A DNA stretch of 9,792 nucleotides, from assembly GCA_017628675.1 (NCBI GenBank), contig JAGBYS010000253.1:1-9792 (forward strand), in the 5' to 3' direction. The notes under the pieces were generated by a model that worked only from the letters and a program-made list of their open reading frames with translations, did not search any database and was not told the DNA's origin. The position numbers and the translations under genes are program-made. The stretch comes from Tidjanibacter sp. Lineage in GTDB: Bacteria; Bacteroidota; Bacteroidia; Bacteroidales; Rikenellaceae. Positions 1 through 6,098 of the stretch are shown here, piece by piece; within the stretch, counting starts at the first letter, position 1; each line of letters opens with the position of its first letter.

Positions 1-702
1 GATGTTGTGGATATGACAAGTATGTCGCCAAGAGAACTCAAGAGGCGTATGAGGGTGGAGAATATGGAGCAGACCGATAGTGAGATTGGCTCAAGTAATT
101 GGATTGCGGCTCTTGCCCACATAGGCGAGTGGGAGTACTTCTCGGTCTATTCCATCGACCACCACTATCCCAACATCGGTGTCTATCACCCCCTCAGCAG
201 CAAAGTTATGAATCGCTTTATGCTCTACATCCGTCGTCGCTTCGGTATGGAGGTGGCAGCGATGAACTCCCTTGCTCGCCCCGTGATGAAGAACCTCAAA
301 AGCCGTCAGCAGATGGCCCTCGGACTCATCGCCGATCAGCGTCCCCGCTGGGTGGAGAGCGACCGCATCTGGCGCACCTTCCTCGGTCAGCCCACACTCT
401 TCTTTGGTGGCATTGGTAGTTACGCCAAGAAGTTCGGGATGATGGTCTATACGCTTGACATTGAGAAGATAAAACCCTCGCACTTCAGGTGCAACTTCAT
501 ACAGCTCTACGACGGCCGAGAGGATATCTCGGAGCAGGAGATTATGGACCGCTATGTGGCTGCGGTGGAGCAGATGATACGCCGCCGACCCGAGTTGTGG
601 CTCTGGTCGCATCGCCGCTGGAAACACAAGCCCGAGGCCTACGCCGCCATTGCGGGTGCCGTGGGGCAGAAGGAGAGCAAAACCCCCGAGAAGAATGCTT
701 AG
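1..702 (+). CDS. Lysophospholipid / lipid A acyltransferase (LpxL/HtrB family), 5' end outside window
   Basis: The reading frame is open to the first base of the window, so the gene begins upstream; 233 codons plus stop are seen, against about 300 for the family. The family transfers fatty acyl chains to lipid A precursors at the inner membrane. Numbering from the first in-window ATG (position 7), the HX4E catalytic motif is HIGEWE (H38, E43). Further on come the conserved ADQ segment (about 108-110), the FLGQPTLFFGG stretch that shapes the acyl pocket, and the near-terminal WLWSHRRWK motif typical of the family. The missing N-terminus would carry the membrane anchor. The stop overlaps the next start (position 695) by 8 bp, so the two are probably translationally coupled and act together in LPS/lipid A assembly. 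The family call is firm; the exact acyl acceptor is not known. Confidence 0.9.
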   Translation, partial: DVVDMTSMSPRELKRRMRVENMEQTDSEIGSSNWIAALAHIGEWEYFSVYSIDHHYPNIGVYHPLSSKVMNRFMLYIRRRFGMEVAAMNSLARPVMKNLKSRQQMALGLIADQRPRWVESDRIWRTFLGQPTLFFGGIGSYAKKFGMMVYTLDIEKIKPSHFRCNFIQLYDGREDISEQEIMDRYVAAVEQMIRRRPELWLWSHRRWKHKPEAYAAIAGAVGQKESKTPEKNA

Positions 703-1717
703 TACCAAAGTCGTCATACTCAACTGGAATGGTGCGGACCTTCTGGAGCGATTCCTCCCGAAGGTGAAGGCCACTCTGCCCGAGTGGGCCGAGGTGGTCG
801 TGGCCGACAATGGCTCAACAGACCACTCGGAGGAGGTGGTGCGCACCGTTGGCGATGTTGAGTGGCTGTCGCTTGGCCAGAATTATGGCTTTGCCGAGGG
901 CTACAACCGTGCGCTCGAGGGTATGGAGGGCGAGGTGTTTGTGCTCCTGAATAGCGATGTGGAGCCCCGCAAGGGGTGGCTCGAGCCGCTTGTGGAGAGG
1001 CTCGAGAGTGACGAGAGGATTGCCGCCGTGCAGCCCAAGATTCTCTCCTATGCCGACCCCACGAAGTTTGAGTATGCGGGTGCTGCAGGTGGCTACATCG
1101 ACCGCTATGGCTACCCCTTCTGCAGGGGTAGGATTATGGACTCGGTGGAGAGTGACAAGGGGCAGTACGATAAGGCCAAGCCGGTGTTCTGGGCGAGTGG
1201 TGCGTGCTTGGCCATCAAGGCCGAGGCGTGGCGCAGGGCAGGGGGGCTGGATGGCTCTTTCTTTGCCCATATGGAGGAGATTGACCTCTGCTGGAGGTTG
1301 CAGATTATGGGCCTTGAGGTGTGGGCCGAGCCCCGCAGCGAGGTGCTGCACATTGGAGGTGGCACACTCCCCAACAACTCGCCGAGGAAAATCTACCTCA
1401 ATTTCCGCAACTCGCTACTGATGATGTATAAGTGTCTGCCCGAGGGGGAGATGTCACGACTCAGCGTGCGCAGGTGGATGGATCTGCTCTCGTGGGGGGT
1501 ATATGTGCTTAGTGGCAGGTGGTCTTACGCCCGTAGTGTGCGCCACGCCCATCGTGACTTTCGCCGTATGAGGTCGGCTCTAAACGAGAAGCGCCAGGCG
1601 GTGTGGAGTGGGGCAGAGGTGGCCTCGCCCGATACCATCTATCAAGGGTGGATTGTGTGGCAGAGATTTATGGGCGTCGAAACATATTCGCACCTTTATC
1701 TCGGGAGCGAAAATTAG
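695..1717 (+). CDS. Family 2 glycosyltransferase (rhamnosyltransferase-like)
   Basis: This 340-residue protein is an inverting GT-A fold glycosyltransferase of family 2, likely cytoplasmic, using a nucleotide-sugar donor. The start at 695 is chosen because the protein then opens directly with the first beta strand (TKVVILNWNG, residues 4-13); the in-frame ATG at 650 only adds residues read inside the upstream gene. Motifs in order: the donor-binding ADNGSTD (37-43), NYGFAEGYN (63-71), the metal/donor loop LLNSDVEP (84-91, D88 as the DXD equivalent), FWASGACLAIK (165-175) and the catalytic-base region HMEEIDLCWR (192-201, D197). The C-terminal 80 residues are basic and helical. It overlaps the acyltransferase gene by 8 bp, which suggests a role in LPS core, O-antigen or another envelope glycan. 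The sugar and acceptor cannot be read from sequence. No clear terminator follows before the tRNA promoter. Confidence 0.92.
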   Translation: MLSTKVVILNWNGADLLERFLPKVKATLPEWAEVVVADNGSTDHSEEVVRTVGDVEWLSLGQNYGFAEGYNRALEGMEGEVFVLLNSDVEPRKGWLEPLVERLESDERIAAVQPKILSYADPTKFEYAGAAGGYIDRYGYPFCRGRIMDSVESDKGQYDKAKPVFWASGACLAIKAEAWRRAGGLDGSFFAHMEEIDLCWRLQIMGLEVWAEPRSEVLHIGGGTLPNNSPRKIYLNFRNSLLMMYKCLPEGEMSRLSVRRWMDLLSWGVYVLSGRWSYARSVRHAHRDFRRMRSALNEKRQAVWSGAEVASPDTIYQGWIVWQRFMGVETYSHLYLGSEN

Positions 1718-1726
1718 CGGGTATAT

Positions 1727-1756
1727 TTTGATTTTCACATTTAATGTGTATCTTTG
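1727..1756 (+). promoter_or_regulatory. Bacteroidota-type promoter of the tRNA-Gln gene
   Basis: TTTG at 1727-1730 and TATCTTTG at 1749-1756 match the Bacteroidota -33 / -7 form (TTTG, then TAnnTTTG) with an 18-bp spacer. The spacer contains the perfect inverted repeat CACAT-TTA-ATGTG (1736-1748), which abuts the -7 box. The -7 box lies 29 bp before the mature tRNA, so the transcript has a leader of roughly 25 nt. Confidence 0.75.
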
Positions 1757-1760
1757 CAAC

Positions 1761-1780
1761 CGCTTACGGTAATGTAAGCG
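1761..1780 (+). other. Hairpin in the 5' leader of the pre-tRNA
   Basis: CGCTTAC (1761-1767) pairs perfectly with GTAAGCG (1774-1780) around a 6-nt loop, GGTAAT. It starts about where transcription should begin and ends 5 nt before the first base of the mature tRNA. It may influence RNase P access or stabilise the primary transcript; this role is inferred. Confidence 0.6.
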
Positions 1781-1785
1781 AGGAT

Positions 1786-1856
1786 TGAGCCATGGTGTAA
1801 TGGTAACACTGCAGATTTTGGTTCTGTCATTCTGAGTTCGAGTCTCGGTGGCTCAA
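1786..1856 (+). tRNA. tRNA-Gln (anticodon UUG)
   Basis: The cloverleaf can be folded by hand. The acceptor stem is TGAGCCA (1786-1792) with TGGCTCA (1849-1855), followed by discriminator A1856. The D-arm contains TGGTGTAATGGTAACA. The anticodon stem is GCAGA/TCTGT around the loop TTTTGGT, giving anticodon TTG (1819 region), which reads CAA/CAG glutamine. The T-arm is CTGAG-TTCGAGT-CTCGG (1832-1848). The U1-A72 pair is usual for tRNA-Gln. CCA is not encoded (the genome reads CAC after the discriminator), so it must be added by nucleotidyltransferase. The gene stands alone with its own promoter and terminator. Confidence 0.95.
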
Positions 1857-1862
1857 CACACG

Positions 1863-1896
1863 GCGAGCGGGTTTAGTTGCCCGCTCGCTTTTTTTT
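1863..1896 (+). terminator. Intrinsic terminator of the tRNA-Gln unit
   Basis: A perfect 9-bp G+C-rich stem, GCGAGCGGG (1863-1871) with CCCGCTCGC (1880-1888), encloses an 8-nt loop and is followed by eight T (1889-1896). It lies 7 bp past the tRNA end, so it ends that transcript and insulates the lipoprotein gene. Confidence 0.93.
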
Positions 1897-1942
1897 GTGC
1901 CAAAAGCCACTCTGCCAGCACACAACTCTCAATTATATTTTG

Positions 1943-1950
1943 TATATTTG
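1943..1950 (+). promoter_or_regulatory. Probable -7 element for the lipoprotein/YkuD operon
   Basis: TATATTTG matches TAnnTTTG exactly and lies 52 bp before the lipoprotein start. No TTTG is found at the expected -33 spacing (about 1920), so only the -7 half is supported. The spacer to the start codon is A+T-rich, as is common for translation initiation in this phylum. Confidence 0.55.
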
Positions 1951-2002
1951 TGAGGTCGGAAACTACTAAACAATCAAATATTAACTTAAAATCATCTATG
2001 TT

Positions 2003-3037
2003 ATGAAAAAGATTCTGATGTTGTGTGCAGTCGTGATGGCGCTCTGCTCGTGTGGCGGAAACAAGAGTGTGAGTGTGCAACTCTCCTCTCCCGTGGATGG
2101 CACCGCTCCCCGTGTGGTGGTCTTTGAGTTCGATGGCGAGGGCAATCTGGTGGCACCCCTGGAGCAACTCGTGGCCTTCAAGAAGAACTCCAAGTTGCGT
2201 GTCTATACCTACGACCGCCACAAGGATGTCTACTCGGACCGTGGCTACAAGGGTGAGGTTACCGAAACATTCTACTTCGATGGCGAGAACCGCCTTGTGA
2301 AGTATGAGGCTACGCCCGACAACAAGGAGTATTTCATCCTCTATGAGGGCGGTGTGACCAAGGCTGTCTACAGCGATGTGAAGAGCAACTATCTAATCTA
2401 TACCCACCAAAAAGGTGCAACCACCAAGCAATTCTGCACCAGGGATATGTCCGAGAATGAGCGCTACAAGTTCAACTACCAGAATATGCCCGAGCCTCTG
2501 ATGTATATGTCGGAGAACTACGCCTACTGTATGGCCAACAAACTCAATATGCGTCAGCGCTCCTACGACAATAGTGTGGACCTCTCGAAGGAGCCCGTTC
2601 TGGAGTCGATTGTCTATGGCGACTGCCTGCAGGTGCTCAGCGATGCCGACCAGAATGGTTGGATGCAGGTGAGGAACCTCTCCTCGGGTAGGGTTGGCTT
2701 CGTGATGACCGACTATGTTGTGCCCGAGAAGGACTACCTCCGTTTCCAGTCGGCCGTGACCCCCGCACTCCTCAAGCAGATGACCCAGTCGAGGGACCGC
2801 ATCGTACTCATTAAGTACCTCAAGCGCAACGGTATGATTGGCACCCACGCCGACACCTACAACACCAACTGGGTGAAGTACTTTGGCGACGGTAGCAACT
2901 ATACCCCTCTGAGGCTCACCTCTGTGAAGGTGATCAGCAACGACGAGTGGGACTACGAGTGGATCTATCGCTATGGCATTGAGGGTGCCCGTCCTGTCGT
3001 AGTGAACTTCAATCAGTTTGACGATAACTTCAAATAA
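2003..3037 (+). CDS. Lipoprotein with SH3-like domain
   Basis: This 344-residue protein has a lipoprotein signal: a KK-containing start, a hydrophobic core (residues 4-14) and a lipobox-like LCSC with the modified cysteine at C17, followed by GGN. It should be anchored in the envelope. Residues about 38-120 contain short segments resembling YD-type repeats (FEFDGEGNL at 41-49, FYFDGENRLVKYE at 90-102). Residues about 178-240 look like a bacterial SH3 fold, with LNMRQ near its start, GDCLQVL, NGWMQVR and GRVGFVMTDYV; such domains often bind peptidoglycan or proteins. The C-terminal 100 residues have no recognised motif. The stop is 12 bp before the YkuD-family gene, so the two are probably one operon serving the cell wall. 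The precise function is unknown; the lipoprotein and SH3 calls are moderately sure, the YD resemblance weak. Confidence 0.8.
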   Translation: MKKILMLCAVVMALCSCGGNKSVSVQLSSPVDGTAPRVVVFEFDGEGNLVAPLEQLVAFKKNSKLRVYTYDRHKDVYSDRGYKGEVTETFYFDGENRLVKYEATPDNKEYFILYEGGVTKAVYSDVKSNYLIYTHQKGATTKQFCTRDMSENERYKFNYQNMPEPLMYMSENYAYCMANKLNMRQRSYDNSVDLSKEPVLESIVYGDCLQVLSDADQNGWMQVRNLSSGRVGFVMTDYVVPEKDYLRFQSAVTPALLKQMTQSRDRIVLIKYLKRNGMIGTHADTYNTNWVKYFGDGSNYTPLRLTSVKVISNDEWDYEWIYRYGIEGARPVVVNFNQFDDNFK

Positions 3038-3049
3038 CAGTCAGCCCAT

Positions 3050-3997
3050 ATGGGAATGAAAATATTTTATACGACAATATTGAGCCTTGCTGCGCTTCTT
3101 GTGAGCCCCTCGGTGGGCGCACAAGAGGCTGCAACGGTCACCACTAAGCCCGCCTATATCCACATCTCCAAGCAGGATATGATGCTCTACCTGTGTGACT
3201 CGCTCGGCGGCCACATCGCCGAGTATCCGATGGCGTGTGGCAAGAATGTGGGCAACAAACAGATGGTGGGCGATATGAAGACCCCCGAGGGTGTGTTTGA
3301 GGTGCAACAAATTCAGGACGCCTCGACCTGGACCCACGACTTCAACGACGGCAAGGGCGTCATCAAAAACGCCTACGGCCCCTGGTTCATCCGTCTGCTT
3401 ACGCCTGGTCATAGCGGCATCGGCATCCACGGCACCCACGCTCCCGAGTCCATCGGCACCCGTGCAACGGAGGGCTGTATGCGTCTGCAGAACGAGAATG
3501 TGGCCAAACTCAAACCCCAAATCAAGAAGGGATTGCCCGTCGTCATAACCTCCTCCGATGAGGATATGCAGGTGAACATTGCGGCAGGTATGGCGGCCGA
3601 TAAGCCCCTCTATCTGCTTGTTTCCAAGGCGTCGATGACCCTCAGCGTGTGCAACTACAAGGGCGAGCCCATCGTGCAGTTCCCCATCGCTTGTGGCACC
3701 TTCTACGGCAACGCCGAGCGTGGTGGCAAGATGGGGCGCAAGACCCCCGAGGGCTTCTTCCGCATCGAGAGCCTCGAGGGCGGTTGGGCAAGGTTGGCGA
3801 CCAAGAAGTACGAGGACTTCGGCATCTGCTATGGCGACAAGAAGGATATCTTTGAGGAGAAGGGCGGCCGCACAACCGACGGCAGGATAGTGCTCCGCCA
3901 GGAGGACTACAAGGCTCTGCAGGGCTACCTCAGCGTGGGCCTTGCGGTCATCGTCACCACCTCGGAGATGGACCTTAGGGCCAGCCGTGCAAAATAA
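3050..3997 (+). CDS. Secreted YkuD-family L,D-transpeptidase-like protein with duplicated, inactive second domain
   Basis: L,D-transpeptidases of this family cross-link peptidoglycan or attach proteins to it in the periplasm. The 315 residues start with a signal peptide (hydrophobic 5-19, likely cleavage after VGA, residue 24); ATG 3056 (MKIFY) is an equally good start. Domain 1 (about 34-168) has ISKQDMMLYL, GDMKTPEGVF, IGIHGTH (H127) and TEGCMRL (C143), the His and Cys expected of YkuD. The usual SHGC reads TEGC here, so the His before the Cys is replaced by Glu. Domain 2 (about 185-304) repeats the same order: VSKASMTLSV, FPIACGTFYGN, GRKTPEGFFRI, then TTDGRIVL, with R279 where the Cys should be and no HGT motif. 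Domain 2 is therefore a degenerate copy, perhaps structural or substrate-binding. It follows the SH3 lipoprotein by 12 bp, supporting a joint cell-wall role. Whether domain 1 is active is inferred. Confidence 0.88.
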   Translation: MGMKIFYTTILSLAALLVSPSVGAQEAATVTTKPAYIHISKQDMMLYLCDSLGGHIAEYPMACGKNVGNKQMVGDMKTPEGVFEVQQIQDASTWTHDFNDGKGVIKNAYGPWFIRLLTPGHSGIGIHGTHAPESIGTRATEGCMRLQNENVAKLKPQIKKGLPVVITSSDEDMQVNIAAGMAADKPLYLLVSKASMTLSVCNYKGEPIVQFPIACGTFYGNAERGGKMGRKTPEGFFRIESLEGGWARLATKKYEDFGICYGDKKDIFEEKGGRTTDGRIVLRQEDYKALQGYLSVGLAVIVTTSEMDLRASRAK

Positions 3998-4056
3998 TTG
4001 ATGTTTTTTTCCCTCCTCCGCCCCGTGCAACAAAACGCCCCCGTGGGGTAGGGGTG

Positions 4057-4083
4057 GCTCTTGTGTCAAACACACAAAGGAGC
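4057..4083. other. Imperfect hairpin in the convergent intergenic region
   Basis: GCTC-TTGTGT (4057-4066) pairs with ACACAA-(AG)-GAGC (4072-4083) around a 5-nt loop with a 2-nt bulge. No T-run follows on the plus strand, so it is not a standard terminator by itself; it may protect the 3' end of the YkuD transcript. Confidence 0.35.
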
Positions 4084-4091
4084 TCAATTAG

Positions 4092-4128
4092 AAAGGTCGG
4101 ACTTCCCGCAGTGGGAAGTCCGACCTTT
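4092..4128. terminator. Bidirectional intrinsic terminator
   Basis: AAAGGTCGGACTTCCC (4092-4107) and its exact complement (4113-4128) form a 16-bp stem with a 5-nt loop, GCAGT. The arms end in A-runs and T-runs, giving CCTTTTATTT on the plus strand and CCTTTCTAATT on the minus strand. It sits between the convergent YkuD-family gene (ends 3997) and glutaminase gene (ends 4164), so it probably stops transcription from both sides. Confidence 0.88.
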
Positions 4129-4133
4129 TATTT

Positions 4134-4151
4134 GTGGTGGTGGTGGTGGTG
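4134..4151. repeat. GTG trinucleotide repeat (6 units)
   Basis: Six perfect GTG units lie between the terminator and the stop codon of the glutaminase gene, 12 bp past that stop in the untranslated 3' region. A short microsatellite with no evident role. Confidence 0.85.
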
Positions 4152-4163
4152 TGCCAGGGGGAG

Positions 4164-5078
4164 TTAGAAGATGGACTCTTTGGTCTCGGAGGTGAGGAGT
4201 TCCAGAGCCTTGAGGCCCATCACCGAGTTGCCCTTGGAGTTCAGGCGGGGGCTCCACACCGCCACCGAGTACTGCTGGGGGTAGATGGCCACGATGCCAC
4301 CGCCCACGCCACTCTTGCCGGGCAGCCCCACAAGGTAGGCAAACTCGCCCGCCTCGTCGTAGAAACCGCAAGTCTGCATAATGGCGTTGATGCGCTTCAC
4401 CTGCGAGGAGGTGAGGGCGATGCCGTCGTAGTTGAACTCGCGTCGGTGGTCGGCAAAGGCCATAAAGGCGAGCGCCAGTTCGCGGCAACTCATCTCGATG
4501 GAGCACATCAGGAAGTAGAGGTGCAGAACGCTCTCGATGTCGTTCTCGATGGTCTGGTGGTACTTCAGCAGGTTGGCAATGGCCGCATTCAGATAGCCCG
4601 TCTCGCGCTCCGAGGCCGCCACCTCGCGGTTGTAGTCGATGGTGTCGTTGCCCGCCACGGCTCGCACAAACCGCAGAAAATCCTGCTCGGGATTGTCGAG
4701 GTGGGTGAGCAGGATGTCGGCCATCACGATGGCTCCCGCATTGATGAAGGGGTTGCGGGGTATGCCCTGCTCGTGCTCGAGTTGCACCAGCGAGTTAAAG
4801 GCCGTGCCTGAGGGCTCCTTGCCAATCTTCTTCCACAGGTCGTCGCCCTTGATTGCCAGACACATAGCAAGGCTCAGCACCTTCGAGATACTCTGGATGG
4901 AAAAGCGTGTGTCGGCCGCCCCGAGCGAGGCCGAATCGCCACGGGTGGTGCACAGGTGCATACCATATTGGTCGGGATTGACCTTGGCGAGTTCGGGGAT
5001 GTAGGTCGCCTGCTGACCCTCCTTCTCGTAGGGTCGGATAGCCTCATATATATCTTCGATAATCTTCTGATAGTCCAT
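4164..5078 (-). CDS. glsA: Glutaminase A (serine-type, beta-lactamase-like fold)
   Basis: This cytoplasmic enzyme hydrolyses L-glutamine to glutamate and ammonia. The 304 residues match the bacterial glutaminase length. The nucleophile motif is SISK (S63, K66) within RFSIQSISKVLSL. Other family residues are visible: EPSGTAFNS (88-96), NPFINAGAI (N113), the SERETGYLN segment (E157, N164), Y188 in LHLYFLMCSIE, Y240 in CGFYDEAGEF, and KSGVGGG (V258) near the C-terminus. The gene is complete with no sign of damage. It is monocistronic, read toward the shared terminator at 4092-4128, and has its own promoter at 5150-5180. In gut bacteria this enzyme often supports acid resistance together with glutamate decarboxylase and its antiporter, but neither is in this window, so a link to acid stress is only possible. 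The call is firm. Confidence 0.96.
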   Translation of the reverse strand: MDYQKIIEDIYEAIRPYEKEGQQATYIPELAKVNPDQYGMHLCTTRGDSASLGAADTRFSIQSISKVLSLAMCLAIKGDDLWKKIGKEPSGTAFNSLVQLEHEQGIPRNPFINAGAIVMADILLTHLDNPEQDFLRFVRAVAGNDTIDYNREVAASERETGYLNAAIANLLKYHQTIENDIESVLHLYFLMCSIEMSCRELALAFMAFADHRREFNYDGIALTSSQVKRINAIMQTCGFYDEAGEFAYLVGLPGKSGVGGGIVAIYPQQYSVAVWSPRLNSKGNSVMGLKALELLTSETKESIF

Positions 5079-5149
5079 ATCTCTTGGTCGGTTTTTGTTT
5101 CAGGTTTGCGCCACCACGGCGGGGGTTGTTAAGCCCCCAAGGCTACCTG

Positions 5150-5180
5150 CAAAGTTAGGGAATAATATTGACAAAACAAA
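5150..5180 (-). promoter_or_regulatory. Bacteroidota-type promoter of glsA
   Basis: On the minus strand TTTG (5180-5177) is followed after exactly 19 bp by TAACTTTG (5157-5150), a full match to the phylum consensus. Transcription should start near 5144, giving a leader of about 65 nt. That leader opens with a G5/C5 hairpin around an 8-nt loop (5138-5121 on the minus strand), the only structure seen in it. Confidence 0.8.
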
Positions 5181-5239
5181 AGCCCCGCCCAAGTTATTGT
5201 AAGTGGCTAAGGGTCAAAGGATTGTGATTTTTTCTAAAA

Positions 5240-5278
5240 AATTCGGAAACGGTTTTTGCCAATTCGGTTGTATCTTTG
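5240..5278 (+). promoter_or_regulatory. -7 element and operator-like repeats upstream of the replication pair
   Basis: TATCTTTG (5271-5278) matches TAnnTTTG and lies 55 bp before the start codon at 5334. No TTTG occurs at the usual spacing. Instead, the region holds two direct copies of AATTCGG (5240-5246 and 5261-5267), 21 bp apart, flanking the palindrome AAAC-G-GTTT (5247-5255). This could be a repressor or activator site covering the -33 position. The rest of the 255-bp divergent spacer 5079-5333 shows nothing beyond the two promoters. Confidence 0.5.
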
Positions 5279-5333
5279 TACTACGAAACCTTCTCCACCC
5301 ACCCCCAACCTTCAACCCTAAAACCGACTGATT

Positions 5334-6098
5334 ATGACCACCACCCAATCACGCAAGGGCTTCACCTTCTATCGCTCCTACTACGAAGCCCTCTCGCTAC
5401 TGCCACAAAAGGAGCAACTCGCTATGTATAAGATGATTATGAGTTATGCGCTGGACGGCATTGAGCCCGACGAGGGGCAGTTCTCGGCGCCCTGCCGTAT
5501 GCTCTGGACCATAATCCTTCCCAACCTTACCACCGACCGCCGTCGCTACACCAATGGTCTGCTGGGCGGAGCGCCTAAGGGGAGCGTCAATAACCCCAAA
5601 GGCAACAATCAGCACACCCTCAACAAGGAGGATAACCAAGAGGATAACCAAGAGGATAACCAAGAGGATAACCAGAGGAAAAGCAATGTAAATGTAAATG
5701 TAGATGTAGATGAAAAAGTAAAGGAGAAAGAGAATGTAAAGGTCTATGCTCTGGGCGAAGGGAGTTCGCCCCGAGGTGCAAAACTGCGTTTTGAGCCACC
5801 CACAATAGAAGATATAAAGAATTATATCCATAAACAGGGCTATACCGACATCGACCCCCACTCATTTGTGGACTACTACACCTCTGTGGGCTGGAAGATA
5901 GGCGGCCAGCGGATGTGTGACTGGAAGGCCGCCCTTAGACGCTGGCACACCCACAACAAACAATCAACCCCAACAACTAAAAAACTGACACGCAATGAAC
6001 CCCACAACCATTCAGCAAACCCTACAAGTGCTCCACGACTCTTCCGCAACCTCGACGATGCCGACTACCTTGCAGAAGCCCTGCCGCGCCGTCGTTAA
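5334..6098 (+). CDS. Phage-type replication initiator/replisome-organiser-like protein (DUF6291-like N-terminus)
   Basis: The N-terminal region (about 8-80) carries FTFYRSYYEALSLLP, MYKMIMSYALDGIEP and a basic RRRYTNGLLGGA segment, resembling the DUF6291-type domain common in phage and mobile-element proteins. Residues 98-130 are a hydrophilic linker built from tandem EDNQ repeats and NV/DV repeats with Lys/Glu tracts. The C-terminal part (about 153-206: PTIEDIKNYI, then FVDYYTSVGWKIGG and DWKAALRRWHTH) resembles the DnaD-like/replisome-organiser tail that contacts DNA or a helicase loader. The downstream ATPase gene starts inside this one, 104 bp before its stop, so the products are likely partners. 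No integrase, capsid or repressor gene is near, so this may be a domesticated or remnant phage/plasmid replication module. Family resemblance is recalled, not searched; the role is inferred from the pairing. Confidence 0.72.
   Translation: MTTTQSRKGFTFYRSYYEALSLLPQKEQLAMYKMIMSYALDGIEPDEGQFSAPCRMLWTIILPNLTTDRRRYTNGLLGGAPKGSVNNPKGNNQHTLNKEDNQEDNQEDNQEDNQRKSNVNVNVDVDEKVKEKENVKVYALGEGSSPRGAKLRFEPPTIEDIKNYIHKQGYTDIDPHSFVDYYTSVGWKIGGQRMCDWKAALRRWHTHNKQSTPTTKKLTRNEPHNHSANPTSAPRLFRNLDDADYLAEALPRRR
5628..5712 (+). repeat. In-frame tandem repeats in the linker of the DUF6291-like gene
   Basis: Four copies of the 12-mer GAGGATAACCAA (5628-5675, last base G in copy four) encode (EDNQ)4. Ten bases later a hexamer array follows, AATGTA three times then GATGTA and GATGAA (5685-5714), encoding NVNVNVDVDE. 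Both units are multiples of three, so copy number can change linker length without a frameshift. Confidence 0.93.

Noticed and set aside
650..694. Earlier ATG for the glycosyltransferase
   Set aside because: It would add 15 basic residues read inside the acyltransferase gene ahead of the first beta strand of the GT2 fold; ATG 695 fits the usual overlapping arrangement.
91..846. Long minus-strand open frame opposite the acyltransferase and glycosyltransferase
   Set aside because: It is antisense to two genes with clear family motifs, and its translation has no recognisable domain.
815..1351. Minus-strand open frame inside the glycosyltransferase gene
   Set aside because: Shadow frame in G+C-rich DNA; the plus strand carries intact GT2 motifs throughout.
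3041..4087. 348-codon minus-strand frame opposite the YkuD-family gene
   Set aside because: The plus strand encodes a signal peptide and two YkuD copies; the antisense product is Leu/Ala/His/Gly-rich with no motif.
4134..4811. 225-codon plus-strand frame opposite glsA
   Set aside because: It is antisense to complete glutaminase motifs and starts within the GTG microsatellite.
5079..5333. Possible riboswitch or small RNA between glsA and the replication pair
   Set aside because: Only promoter elements and a short G5/C5 hairpin are seen; no known aptamer-like conserved structure can be recognised.
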